Assembly (NCBI GenBank): GCA_022448105.1
Contig: JAKVAV010000008.1
Coordinates: forward strand, 1-64,000
From: Flavobacteriales bacterium
GTDB taxonomy: Bacteria > Bacteroidota > Bacteroidia > Flavobacteriales_D > Cryomorphaceae
DNA length: 64,000 nt
Direction: 5' to 3'
Shown here: one piece after another, positions 36,641 through 45,319 of the stretch
Position numbering within the stretch: the stretch's first letter is position 1
Layout of the letters: each line of letters opens with the position of its first letter
Position numbers and translations under genes: made by a program
The notes under the pieces: model-generated
Seen by the model: only the letters and a program-made list of their open reading frames with translations
Database searches by the model: none
What the model was told of the DNA's origin: nothing

Positions 36641-38466
36641 TGGTTAAGAAAAAGCAATTTATAATTATGAGATATATACTTGCACTTTTGGTAGTAATCT
36701 TTGGAAGCATAGAAGGTTCTGCCCAAACAGAGGGGGCTCTTTCCGATGAGGAAGCCGAGACATTCCTCGAAGGAGTTAATTTCAATGGTCTTGGCAGGGT
36801 TTATCTGCAGCAATCTGGTATAGGAGGAGATATTCTAAATGATGTCATGGTGAACGACTCTACTTCAGTTCCAGATACCCTCACGCCAAGAAATACTACG
36901 GATGGAGAATTTCTCCTAGACCTTAAGGTAAATGCAACCCCAAATAGAAAGACCGAGGTACAAGCCATACTGCGTCTGAGAAATGAATTTGGTGGATTCT
37001 TTGGTGCAGGCCAATCTATACAGGTGCGCGAACTCTGGGCTAGAGGAATAATAGGAGATCGCCTAGAATATCGCGTTGGAGATATGGACATTGAAATGTC
37101 GCCTTATACTTTCTACGTGCCAGAAGAAGAAGGTGTTATCAATCAGCCTTCAGCATTTGATATGCAGCGAGAAGTAATTTACTATGAGCAGTTTTACACT
37201 CACCAGAACTCTAGAAGAATGCAAGGTGCAAGTTTGAATTTCGGATTGAAATTCACCCAGGTTCTCAAAGAGGCTGATTTTAGCGGTTTCATAGCTCGAG
37301 TGAGGGGGACAGATTTTCTTACTATACCAACAAGATGGGTAGCGGGGGGAGATGCCAAATTTAAGACCCGCAGACTTATTGATCAAACCAAGACAAGCGC
37401 AGAAGTTGGATTTAACCTTGTACATACATTCGATGATCTGCAATCAGGAGATGCGAACACAGGTATACGCAACACCGTGTTCACAGTCGATTATGACCTG
37501 AAGGCATATGAAACTGAGAAAATGATCTACTCCTTATTTGGAGAAAGCGGACAAAGCACATTAACCTCTCTAGATGACGTCGAGACATTCTTTGAACAAG
37601 ATGATTTCTTTGTTACTGTAAGCGGTGGAGCTGAGTTTAAGGAGGATAATCTCATCGTGCATGCAGGTTATGCGGACATAGGCCCTCAATTTTTTAGCAT
37701 GGGGGCGCAAAGTAAAAGAGTAGATTTTGATGCCGCAAGGACTTACTACAATAGAGCAGGTGTAGAACAGAATGAGCGCAACACTACATTGTTCGACCTT
37801 AGTAGAGATATAGCAGTCTATACCTTCCAACTCAGTGATAAGTTGATGACATACGACCCAAGATTCTCAAATACTTTTCCTTACGGGGATGCGACTCCAA
37901 ACAGAAGAGGTTTGAGGTATGGTGCAGATTATGACCAAGAAAAGATTCAAGCTTCCTTAGATGGAGCATTGATGTCTGAAATTCAGGGTCAGGGAACAGA
38001 AGAATTAAAAGATTTTTTCATTATCCAAGCCGCTGTGGATGTGAATGTGAACAAGTTTTTGGAATGGAAGAACAAAATTAATTTCACCTTGGGATACCAG
38101 TTTGAGAATACAAACAGAGGAGGCATCGAAGTAGACCAGGTAGACTTGACTTCAAATCTCATTGAAGGAGGACTGGAATTGGAACTCTTTGATGATTTTG
38201 AACTCCTATTTGGAGCCAAAACCTTGATTTCTAAGGGGAATGATTACTTACCAAGAATTGATCAATTCGATCAAGTCGTTGATTTTCCTGAGCGTTTTGA
38301 GGTTGATGATACCGAACTATTGCTCGCTGGAGGTATAAAATACACGTTCAAGGAGGGTATTTATCTGACCTTACAATATCAATCGTTTGATGCAACAGGA
38401 AGGTCTGATGTTTTTAGAGACTACACTTTAGATCAGATTTTTGTACTCTACACCATGAACTTTTAA
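36640..38466 (+). CDS. Second large predicted outer-membrane beta-barrel of the operon
   Basis: A 608-residue protein with signal peptide MRYILALLVVIFGSIEGSAQ; the start at 36640 shares one base with the previous stop, and an in-frame ATG at 36667 gives a shorter signal. The mature part begins with a strand (FNGLGRVYLQQSGIGG) and continues as many amphipathic strands (TEVQAILRLRNEFGGFF, LEYRVGDMDIEMSPYTFYV), closing with IFVLYTMNF. This is a porin-like pattern without a plug or TonB box. It is not an obvious copy of the first barrel. It sits between that barrel and two lipoproteins with tiny gaps, so all four are probably one transcript. Function unknown; glucan passage across the outer membrane is inferred. 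Confidence 0.7.
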   Translation: MVKKKQFIIMRYILALLVVIFGSIEGSAQTEGALSDEEAETFLEGVNFNGLGRVYLQQSGIGGDILNDVMVNDSTSVPDTLTPRNTTDGEFLLDLKVNATPNRKTEVQAILRLRNEFGGFFGAGQSIQVRELWARGIIGDRLEYRVGDMDIEMSPYTFYVPEEEGVINQPSAFDMQREVIYYEQFYTHQNSRRMQGASLNFGLKFTQVLKEADFSGFIARVRGTDFLTIPTRWVAGGDAKFKTRRLIDQTKTSAEVGFNLVHTFDDLQSGDANTGIRNTVFTVDYDLKAYETEKMIYSLFGESGQSTLTSLDDVETFFEQDDFFVTVSGGAEFKEDNLIVHAGYADIGPQFFSMGAQSKRVDFDAARTYYNRAGVEQNERNTTLFDLSRDIAVYTFQLSDKLMTYDPRFSNTFPYGDATPNRRGLRYGADYDQEKIQASLDGALMSEIQGQGTEELKDFFIIQAAVDVNVNKFLEWKNKINFTLGYQFENTNRGGIEVDQVDLTSNLIEGGLELELFDDFELLFGAKTLISKGNDYLPRIDQFDQVVDFPERFEVDDTELLLAGGIKYTFKEGIYLTLQYQSFDATGRSDVFRDYTLDQIFVLYTMNF

Positions 38467-38468
38467 TC

Positions 38469-39527
38469 ATGATCATACTAAGAATTAAATCAATGTTGAA
38501 GAAGAAAATAGATATGAGACTGTTCTTGGCTATTGCACTCACTGCAATAATTGCAAGTTGTGAGCATGATAATACTGATCCTGTTGGGCCAAATTTATTT
38601 GACCGGTTTGGGCCTTTCGAGTATTTGGATTCTTTGCAAACATCCAGCGCTACTGTTGATTTTAGTGCGGGAGAAACAATCTCTTTTACAGCTGGATTTA
38701 ACAAGAACGTGCCTTGGGTGCTGACCATAACTGGTCAGACGACTGGAGCTGTAAAAACTATTACTGATTTTAGCGACGTACTTTCAGCAGGAAATTCAAC
38801 CTGGAACGGAAGTACTACTGAGTTACCACTTTTTACGAATGAAATGTGTATGGTTGTTCTCAGTGTTCCTGAGGAAACAGAATTTGCCGATACATTAATG
38901 ATCGATGTGACTGGAACCCAATCTCTTGATGCTGGTATTGTGGCTTGTGACTTTGATACCTTCGTAGTGAACGGTATACAGTTAGGCGATTTTGAATTTG
39001 AATTAACATCTGCGTCGGGGAGGAATAATGATATAACACCTGCCCAAGGTTCACATTTTTTTAGACTAGAGGGTACTGATAATGAATCCGGTGGAGCTAC
39101 CGATAACTTCTTTGTCGGTCTGGCCAGAATTTTTCCTACTGCTAATGGAAACCCAGACTTAACGTATTTCGAATTACCTACGACAGTTCCCGAACAGGTG
39201 TACTTGAATGTCTTCCTTAACGGAAGAATGTCACCATTTACAAGAATAGTATTGGGACTAATCATCGATACGAACAATTCAGGAACCTTTGATGAAGGTA
39301 CTGACGAGATTCGATCCCTAGAGTTTGATCCTTTCTACAGTGGATGGAGAATAGAGTCATTCTTAGGTTCGGATTTTGGCGCTTCGCAAGCCGATTTGGA
39401 GAGGCTCATTGGCATTGAAGCGGCCTTAATTTCATTGAATAATCTTCAGCCATCCCCTCGGGAACAGGTAGGTTTTGAAATGGATTATATTGTTTTTACT
39501 CCAAACTTACCCTTAACGACGGAATAG
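38469..39527 (+). CDS. Lipoprotein of unknown family in the barrel operon
   Basis: A 352-residue protein with a lipoprotein signal ending AIIASC; in-frame ATGs at 38493 and 38514 are alternative starts that give more usual signal lengths. The mature part is beta-rich with an Ig-like stretch (about 60-140, SAGETISFTAGFNKNVPWVLTITG) and a second beta domain (about 160-350) that contains DTNNSGTFDEGTDE, a calcium-loop-like Asp/Asn run. The gene starts 2 bp after the barrel stop. I recognise no family. Placement suggests a surface lipoprotein partner of the barrels, perhaps in the way SusD/E/F-type lipoproteins partner SusC, but it has no SusD-like TPR helices. Confidence 0.65.
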   Translation: MIILRIKSMLKKKIDMRLFLAIALTAIIASCEHDNTDPVGPNLFDRFGPFEYLDSLQTSSATVDFSAGETISFTAGFNKNVPWVLTITGQTTGAVKTITDFSDVLSAGNSTWNGSTTELPLFTNEMCMVVLSVPEETEFADTLMIDVTGTQSLDAGIVACDFDTFVVNGIQLGDFEFELTSASGRNNDITPAQGSHFFRLEGTDNESGGATDNFFVGLARIFPTANGNPDLTYFELPTTVPEQVYLNVFLNGRMSPFTRIVLGLIIDTNNSGTFDEGTDEIRSLEFDPFYSGWRIESFLGSDFGASQADLERLIGIEAALISLNNLQPSPREQVGFEMDYIVFTPNLPLTTE

Positions 39528-39542
39528 TCAATTAAAAATTTT

Positions 39543-40763
39543 ATGGATAGAAAAGTCGGTCTTGGGAGGAATAAATTGATTGTCATTTTGGCGGCATTCA
39601 CTATGCTGTGCGGCTGCGTAGAGTTTAAGCAAATTACACTTTACGACGGGATGGAGCCGGAACCACAGAAGCCGAAGCCTGTAGCGATAGGTATGGTGGT
39701 AGAACCAGAGATCTATTCTGATGATCCAAGAGACATGTGGGGCATTGAAGAGACGGTTTGTAAGAAAGCTGAGTTCAGCTATGATGAGGTTTACTCCGGA
39801 AAACAGGCAGTAAAAATTTCATGGAATAGGTACGCTGAAGGATGTGAATTTGCTGGGATCGGTATCGGATGGGATAATTGGGCTGGAAAAGACTTAACCG
39901 ATGTAATGGATCATTGCGCCATTCAATTCTATGTGCGTGCTCAGGAAGAATTGATGTATGGATTGCCTATCGTACTTACCCTGATTGACTACAGTGGTGG
40001 GATGGGCTTTGCCTATACCGGAAACAAGTGGTTTGAACGTACTTTCATTGATACCACTTGGCAAAAGATCGTCGTGCCTTTATCCGCTTTTGATCTGGAA
40101 ACAGAAAATCTGGATGTAAGTAATATCAAACAACTTCAGTTGGAGCTTCAACAAAACGGGAGTATCTACTTGGATGAAATAGATCTTGTTTTTTTCGAAG
40201 AGCCAGTAGTAGAACCGTGGTATGAAGAAGAGGCACTAGATGATCCTTTGGCTATGCCTAAAACCATTTTTGGTGATGAGTTCATCAATGGACACGGATG
40301 GGGAATGGTGGATTGGAATTGTCGGACCATTGAGATAGCTGAAGGAGAGGCTCAAAAAGGTAAAAAAGCAATCAGTGCCAAATGGGACGATTCAGGAGAG
40401 TGTGATGCGATGTTCATCGCAGCCAGTTGGAACAAGTGGCATCCTGTTGATTTTACCGTAGGAAATTACGAGGACTTTGCTTTCGAATTCTATATCTATA
40501 ATAGAGGAGAAGCTACCGCTGAATTGAATCTAAATTTTGGATTATCTGATTACAATAGAAATTATATTTCTACCAGAATTACAGGGAAATTCGCTGATAA
40601 AGACATCTTCAATCAATCTTGGACTCGCGTTTATATTCCAATTACTGAGCTGAAGGGATATTCCTTCGACTACAAGAATGTGAAGCAGCTTGGCTTTCAG
40701 TTGATCAATTCAGGGGATCTTTTGATCGACGAATTGAGAATGGTTAGAAGAAACGAGAACTAA
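39543..40763 (+). CDS. Lipoprotein with two carbohydrate-binding-like domains in the barrel operon
   Basis: A 406-residue lipoprotein (lipobox MLCGC). After the anchor it has two similar domains of about 170 residues (about 50-220 and 240-405). Each starts after a short acidic stretch, carries a CxxxAEF/AxxGKQAVKISW or CRTIEIAEG...KKAISAKW strand, a WQKIVVPLSAF/WTRVYIPITEL strand, and ends IYLDEIDLVFF / LLIDELRMVRR. This is the layout of galactose-binding-like folds such as CBM11 or CIA30. Both domains keep several Trp residues (GIGWDNWAGKD, ASWNKWHPVD) that could stack on sugars. As last gene of the operon it is the best candidate for its surface glycan-binding subunit. Confidence 0.7.
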   Translation: MDRKVGLGRNKLIVILAAFTMLCGCVEFKQITLYDGMEPEPQKPKPVAIGMVVEPEIYSDDPRDMWGIEETVCKKAEFSYDEVYSGKQAVKISWNRYAEGCEFAGIGIGWDNWAGKDLTDVMDHCAIQFYVRAQEELMYGLPIVLTLIDYSGGMGFAYTGNKWFERTFIDTTWQKIVVPLSAFDLETENLDVSNIKQLQLELQQNGSIYLDEIDLVFFEEPVVEPWYEEEALDDPLAMPKTIFGDEFINGHGWGMVDWNCRTIEIAEGEAQKGKKAISAKWDDSGECDAMFIAASWNKWHPVDFTVGNYEDFAFEFYIYNRGEATAELNLNFGLSDYNRNYISTRITGKFADKDIFNQSWTRVYIPITELKGYSFDYKNVKQLGFQLINSGDLLIDELRMVRRNEN

Positions 40764-40786
40764 GGTTCATTATTACCCAGAGCCGT

Positions 40787-42367
40787 TTAATGCTTAACTA
40801 AGATTTTTCCTGTACCGCATTCTGCCACCCGTATCAGATAGATGCCATCATTCCATTGATTAGTTGAAAGAGCCTCTCCGTTGTAGATTCCGCGATCTAC
40901 CGTCTTTCCGCGAATATCAATCACCTGATATGGTGAGTTTTTGCAGCCATCGAAGAAAAGCAAATCTGTTGCGGGATTTGGGTAAATGGTTAAGTTTTTC
41001 TTCGAGACGCCTCGAGTGAAGGTTCCGAAATCCGTACAATCCATGATAGAAGGAAATGTCACTTCGGTATTGGTAATATTTGGGGAGGATACTGTAGATG
41101 TATTTAATTCCATCATCCCTCCGGCTTCAAGTCCAAATTCTGGATTTGTAATCTGAATATTCTGTTCAGTATAACAAGAGCCAGGATTGTTTCCTTCGAA
41201 GCGATAAGTATCGGTGTTTGAATCTGAAATGGCTAGACCCGCGGCAGCAATTCCTGGAAAATCCAAGGGTAAAGGAACATCCACACCAAACAATTCACCT
41301 TCTTCAATTTCCGCACCTAGGGTCCATCCTTCTCCGTTTTGAAGGGTCAAAGCATCCATCCAAACCAAGAAGGGTTGCTCAAATTCCTCACCTGAATCAT
41401 CATAACTATCACTTTTCCCAGCCAAAACAACATTCTCACCAAAAGCGGAGTAGTAGACCATACCATTTGATGTTTCAAAACCAGTAGATCCGATAGTTGC
41501 ATCAGCTATCATTTCTCCATCGCTATTGAGCTCTGCATAATACATATCGCGACTTCCTGCTCCTGCAGCGTCGGTCCATCCGCTCACGTGTACATTTTCT
41601 TCGAAGTCAATATCCATTGCGGTAGCCGCAGTTCCTCCGGCTTGATTACCGAAACCTCTAAACCAATTTAACATTCCGTCAGAAGAGACTTTCATGAGGG
41701 CCATATTCACAAATCCGGGACCGACAGTACCAGTGTTTCCCGCGACGATGTGTGAGCCATCCTCAAGTGTCACCACATCCCAACCGTTTTCATTGCCACT
41801 TCCTCCGTAGCGATTTTGCCAAAGTACGCTTCCATTGGGATCGACCTTAACCAGTAATATGTCGTTAACTCCCATACTCGAAGTATTTGAATGACCTGCG
41901 ACGATGATGTCTCCGCTGCTAGTTTCCTCTAGTCCACGACCTCGTTCTATTCCTGAGCCCCCGACTGCCACAGTCCATTGTATAGTTCCATTCTGATCAC
42001 ATTTCATTATCAAGAGATCGTCAGAGCCACTCACGGTAGTCCAACCAGTCAAAGCAAATCCTCCATCTATCGTGGCGATTATTCGATGTCCGAACTCGCT
42101 CCCTGAGCTGTCGTATCTTCTAATCCATTCTACCGTGCTTCCGATTTTTTTGGTCACAATGATATCAGAGGTTTCAAAGATTCCGTTTCCAACGTAGTAC
42201 AGTGTTGGCGAGGGATCAAAAACGGATACGGCCACGTCATAATATTGTTCGTAATTCACATCTCCCTGAATTACTGACTCAGTGATATCAAGTTGCGCTT
42301 TTGAAAAGTTTACCAAATAAAGGAGTGCAATGCAAAGTAAATTTGAACGAGTAGAGCGAAGGTTCAT
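40787..42367 (-). CDS. T9SS-secreted beta-propeller protein
   Basis: A 526-residue secreted protein with about seven propeller-type repeats of roughly 50 residues. Each has the form GGFALTGWT...DDLLIMKCDQNGTIQW or DIIVAGHSNT...DILLVKVDPNGSVLW (SBBP-like). A T9SS type A sorting domain follows (IYPNPATDLLFFDG, NDGIYLIRVAECG). No catalytic motif is seen. It is convergent with the barrel/lipoprotein operon, ending 23 bp after it, and there is no sign it belongs to the glucan system. Such propellers are usually structural or adhesive. Confidence 0.75.
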   Translation of the reverse strand: MNLRSTRSNLLCIALLYLVNFSKAQLDITESVIQGDVNYEQYYDVAVSVFDPSPTLYYVGNGIFETSDIIVTKKIGSTVEWIRRYDSSGSEFGHRIIATIDGGFALTGWTTVSGSDDLLIMKCDQNGTIQWTVAVGGSGIERGRGLEETSSGDIIVAGHSNTSSMGVNDILLVKVDPNGSVLWQNRYGGSGNENGWDVVTLEDGSHIVAGNTGTVGPGFVNMALMKVSSDGMLNWFRGFGNQAGGTAATAMDIDFEENVHVSGWTDAAGAGSRDMYYAELNSDGEMIADATIGSTGFETSNGMVYYSAFGENVVLAGKSDSYDDSGEEFEQPFLVWMDALTLQNGEGWTLGAEIEEGELFGVDVPLPLDFPGIAAAGLAISDSNTDTYRFEGNNPGSCYTEQNIQITNPEFGLEAGGMMELNTSTVSSPNITNTEVTFPSIMDCTDFGTFTRGVSKKNLTIYPNPATDLLFFDGCKNSPYQVIDIRGKTVDRGIYNGEALSTNQWNDGIYLIRVAECGTGKILVKH

Positions 42368-42501
42368 GTTTTAAGGTTTTCATTTGGAATCAAGGTAACC
42401 AAAATCATGCACATTATGATGATTTTCAAACTGTTTGCCTAGGAAGCCAGCCAAAAGTCCAGGGCTTTTGACCCTCAGCATCAACTTTTTTTAGTGGGGA
42501 C

Positions 42502-43584
42502 TCATCTTTTGGCAATATTCAATACTGCCGATTCCCCCTTCACGATTACTTTTCTAGAGGGATGTGGCTCCTTCCAGAAACCTTCCATTTGGCGTTCTTT
42601 CCCTACTTCTTCATCCTTTTTCATGGTTATTAGATCCGGGACGGAAGAAAAGGTTTCGCCGTTGGTCAGGGAGACAGAGAACTTGAAGGAGGTAGTTTCA
42701 TCCATATGCAAGGTAGCATCACTACGGAGCATGTCGAGCTGTACCAATTCGAAGCTTTCATCGACTTCTTCTATCCTGACTTCACCGTAATCTTGATCAA
42801 GCCTCAGCTCTGAAGTTAGCCGGTCTACTCTGAGGTTTGTGAATCTCGAATTTCCAGTTAGTTTACTCACTTCCTCGATATGAAAGTTGTCGTTTTGAGA
42901 ATTAATGTTCAAATTTTCTGCTGTTCTTATATCGATCTTACTCTTTTTTGAGAAGAGAAGAATGTTTTTTAACTCTTTCGAATCTAATTCTCCAAAGAGT
43001 ACCTCCACTCTTCCTGAACCCCATTCGTCTACAAAGACGTTTCCATAAGACACGGAAACCTCTCGCGGGGATTCAATCAGTCTACTTCTTAGATCGCCAT
43101 GAGACAAATTGATATCCAGATTTCCGGTATATCTGTCGATGAAGATATCCCCAAATTTATTCGTTATTCTCAAGTCAAGATAGGTGGGACACTCTACGGT
43201 GTAGTTTACTTCTACTGACCTGTTTCCATCAAATTTGTTTTTGATTCCTTCGAAACTCTTCGCAAAGAAGTTTGCGTTCTTACCCCAGATGGTTCTGGCT
43301 ACAATGAAGGATCCATTTTTGTCAATTTCTACATTGACGAAGTCTTCTAAATCGGTCAGTGCTTTCCTGTTTCCTCCAGAGATAGTGATTTCTACTTTGA
43401 TATTCACCTGATTGCCTTCAGCTTCTTCTATGATGATCTCGCCGTATTTATTCTCGATTTCGAGGCGGTCATTTTCATCCACGTCAAATGATCGTTCGAT
43501 GGTCTCGCTTCTCGTAATTGCGTCTTGCGCTATCGCGGTTAGCGATAGGCTACAAAGGCACAACAGAAATATCTTCTTTATCAT
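42502..43584 (-). CDS. DUF4097-family secreted beta-helix-like protein
   Basis: A 360-residue protein with signal peptide MIKKIFLLCLCSLSLTAIAQ. The rest is made of short repeated strands (RLEIENKYGEIIIEEA, DLRITNKFGDIFIDRYTGNLDINLSHGDL, LRLDQDYGEVRIEEVDESF) that form the right-handed beta-solenoid of DUF4097 adhesin-like proteins. It overlaps the anti-sigma-type gene by 35 bp, closing the ECF sigma operon. Function of the family is not well defined; an envelope or surface role controlled by the sigma factor is inferred. Confidence 0.75.
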   Translation of the reverse strand: MIKKIFLLCLCSLSLTAIAQDAITRSETIERSFDVDENDRLEIENKYGEIIIEEAEGNQVNIKVEITISGGNRKALTDLEDFVNVEIDKNGSFIVARTIWGKNANFFAKSFEGIKNKFDGNRSVEVNYTVECPTYLDLRITNKFGDIFIDRYTGNLDINLSHGDLRSRLIESPREVSVSYGNVFVDEWGSGRVEVLFGELDSKELKNILLFSKKSKIDIRTAENLNINSQNDNFHIEEVSKLTGNSRFTNLRVDRLTSELRLDQDYGEVRIEEVDESFELVQLDMLRSDATLHMDETTSFKFSVSLTNGETFSSVPDLITMKKDEEVGKERQMEGFWKEPHPSRKVIVKGESAVLNIAKR

Positions 43585-44110
43585 GGTGTTGATTTTGCAA
43601 TTGATATAATAGATCCTCCATGAGGCTGAGTTTGAGTCGATAGATTTCGATCATAGCTTCCACCACCTGTTCATCGTCTGGTTCGCTTCCTAGCGTTTCC
43701 CTGAGTTCGTCGAGCTCTTCTTCTAAAAGTTCTATCGTCCCCAGCTCTTCTTCAGAGAGTTCAAAGTTGTGCAGCGCTTCACCCGCTTGATTGATTTTTG
43801 TTTGGTAATAAAAGTCTGCCTCAGCAAGCTCGGGATAGATAGGAGTGCTATTTTCTTCCTCAGTGTCCTGTTTAGAGTCAGCTAGATTCCTAGGTTTTTC
43901 AACCTCTTTATTAAAGAACCATGCTGTGCTAAGTAGAATAGCTACTCCGGCTGCAACTCGCCAAACCACTCTCAGCGGTACCATTTTGACCTCCTTCTTT
44001 GGTTCTGGAAGTTTGCCTTCGATCTCCTTCCAAAGATCTGGTGGATTTTGATCGTCAAATTCTTCGCGATGCTTCTCGAAGAAGGACTTCATTTGATCAT
44101 TTTCGCTCAT
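43550..44110 (-). CDS. Probable anti-sigma factor, single-pass membrane protein
   Basis: A 186-residue protein with an acidic N-terminal cytoplasmic segment containing PPDLWKEIEGKLPEP, one membrane helix (VVWRVAAGVAILLSTAWFF, about 48-66), and a periplasmic helical C-terminal part rich in Glu with a coiled-coil pattern (ELGTIELLEEELDELRETLG). It overlaps the ECF sigma factor gene by four bases, the usual layout of a cognate anti-sigma factor. The family is not strongly marked, so the role rests mainly on this position and topology. Confidence 0.75.
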   Translation of the reverse strand: MSENDQMKSFFEKHREEFDDQNPPDLWKEIEGKLPEPKKEVKMVPLRVVWRVAAGVAILLSTAWFFNKEVEKPRNLADSKQDTEEENSTPIYPELAEADFYYQTKINQAGEALHNFELSEEELGTIELLEEELDELRETLGSEPDDEQVVEAMIEIYRLKLSLMEDLLYQLQNQHHDKEDISVVPL

Positions 44111-44646
44111 AATAGCTCTAATTCTTGTCTTACTTTTTTCTTGGCTCTGCTCAATTGAGACTTTGAGGTTGCCTCACTTATTCCCAATTCACTTGCGATT
44201 TCTCGATGTGAAAAGTCTTCAAACATGTAGAGGTCGAATACGATTTTATACCCCTGCGGGAGTTTGGATACTGCTCTTTTGACATCCTTCACTTCGTAAT
44301 TAAACCGAGGGCTTTCTTCTTCCTCTTCTGGCATGTCAGGAATATCATTACTATCCTGAAATACCATTTTATTTCTCTTCAGATGGTTGATCGACTTATT
44401 GACCACAATTCTTTTGAACCATGCGCCAAAAGAGGATTCCATCCTGAAGGTATCCAGCTTGGTGAACATGTCGACAAAACTTTCTTGCAAAATGTCTTTG
44501 GCATCATCGGCATTGCCTAGTATTCTCAGAGCCGTATTATACATTGCCTTTGCATACAACTCGTATAGAGAATATTGGGCTTTTTGCTCGCCGTTTTTGC
44601 AACGAGCTACTAGGTCAAAATGAATGTCAAACTCTCGTTTAGCCAA
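44107..44646 (-). CDS. ECF-type RNA polymerase sigma factor
   Basis: A 179-residue sigma-70 family protein with region 2 (about 20-95, ADDAKDILQESFVDMFTKLDTF and FGAWFKRIVVNKSIN) and region 4 (about 125-178, FSHREIASELGISEATSKSQLSRAKKKV). These bind the -10-like and -35-like parts of target promoters. It is the third gene of a five-gene minus-strand run: DUF2807 protein, barrel, sigma, anti-sigma, DUF4097 protein. The system probably controls its own operon in response to an envelope signal. The linker between regions is acidic (MPEEEEES). Confidence 0.93.
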   Translation of the reverse strand: MAKREFDIHFDLVARCKNGEQKAQYSLYELYAKAMYNTALRILGNADDAKDILQESFVDMFTKLDTFRMESSFGAWFKRIVVNKSINHLKRNKMVFQDSNDIPDMPEEEEESPRFNYEVKDVKRAVSKLPQGYKIVFDLYMFEDFSHREIASELGISEATSKSQLSRAKKKVRQELELL

Positions 44647-44661
44647 CGTTTTTATTTAAAA

Positions 44662-45315
44662 TCAACCGACTCTGATTCCAGTTCCTAGAGCTAAAGCTTC
44701 CAGGTCGTCATCAGATACATTTTCCATGTCACTTCCGCTTACGAAGCGGTATGAGCCGCCAAGAGTAAATCTCATGTTACGAGCTAGGTTTAACTCCAAA
44801 TTAACACCGGGTTCAACCATGAAGAAGAGACTTTCGTTCGAAAGGTAAAAACTGTCATAATCATCGTCGTTAGGAAAATAATCAACGTTTGAAACTGCAG
44901 CCCAACCCTCTCCAATTATTACCGGTAGGTTGAGGTCTACTAGCTTTTCGACAAAGGAGGCTAATTCAACGAAAAATCCTCCATGATCCATTTCTAAGAA
45001 TAAATCATCTTTTGGTGTAAACTCCAAAGATGGCTGATAATATACTCGTGTGGGCGTCCCGTAACCTGCTGCACCAACATTCAGAGAGTAATTTAAAGTG
45101 AAAACCAATTCCGCAACTACCAAAAAGTCCGACTTGTTGTTGATTTTAGCTTCTTTAGCGTCAATGGGAAGGTGCCCACCGAATGCGCCAACAGCACTAG
45201 ATAGAGCATGGACGTTTCGAAGATTATTTTCGAATATCAACGTCGATGTCTGTGCTTGAAGAGTTGAAGAGATACAGATTAGCATGAGAATTGATCCGAA
45301 TGTTTTGTTGCACAT
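44662..45315 (-). CDS. Outer-membrane beta-barrel-like protein of the ECF operon
   Basis: A 217-residue secreted protein (signal MCNKTFGSILMLICISSTLQAQ). The mature part contains amphipathic strands (LVVAELVFTLNYSLNVGAAGYG, FFMVEPGVNLELNLARNMRFTLGGSYRFV) and the SDxENVSDDDLEALALGTGIRV ending seen in a group of Bacteroidota barrel proteins near ECF sigma genes. It lies 16 bp upstream of the sigma gene and 5 bp downstream of the DUF2807 gene. Function unknown. Confidence 0.6.
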   Translation of the reverse strand: MCNKTFGSILMLICISSTLQAQTSTLIFENNLRNVHALSSAVGAFGGHLPIDAKEAKINNKSDFLVVAELVFTLNYSLNVGAAGYGTPTRVYYQPSLEFTPKDDLFLEMDHGGFFVELASFVEKLVDLNLPVIIGEGWAAVSNVDYFPNDDDYDSFYLSNESLFFMVEPGVNLELNLARNMRFTLGGSYRFVSGSDMENVSDDDLEALALGTGIRVG

Positions 45316-45319
45316 AGCT

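Noticed and set aside
34607-38466. The two large barrels as SusC-like TonB-dependent transporters
   Set aside because: They are too short, at 677 and 608 residues versus about 1000 for SusC, and show no plug domain, TonB box or carboxypeptidase-like N-terminal domain.
38469-40763. The two lipoproteins as SusD
   Set aside because: Both are beta-rich and lack the TPR helices and RagB/SusD signature.
42430-42480. Hairpin after the DUF4097 gene as a terminator
   Set aside because: The inverted CAAAAG/CTTTTG repeat has almost no loop and no T run, so it is too weak to call.
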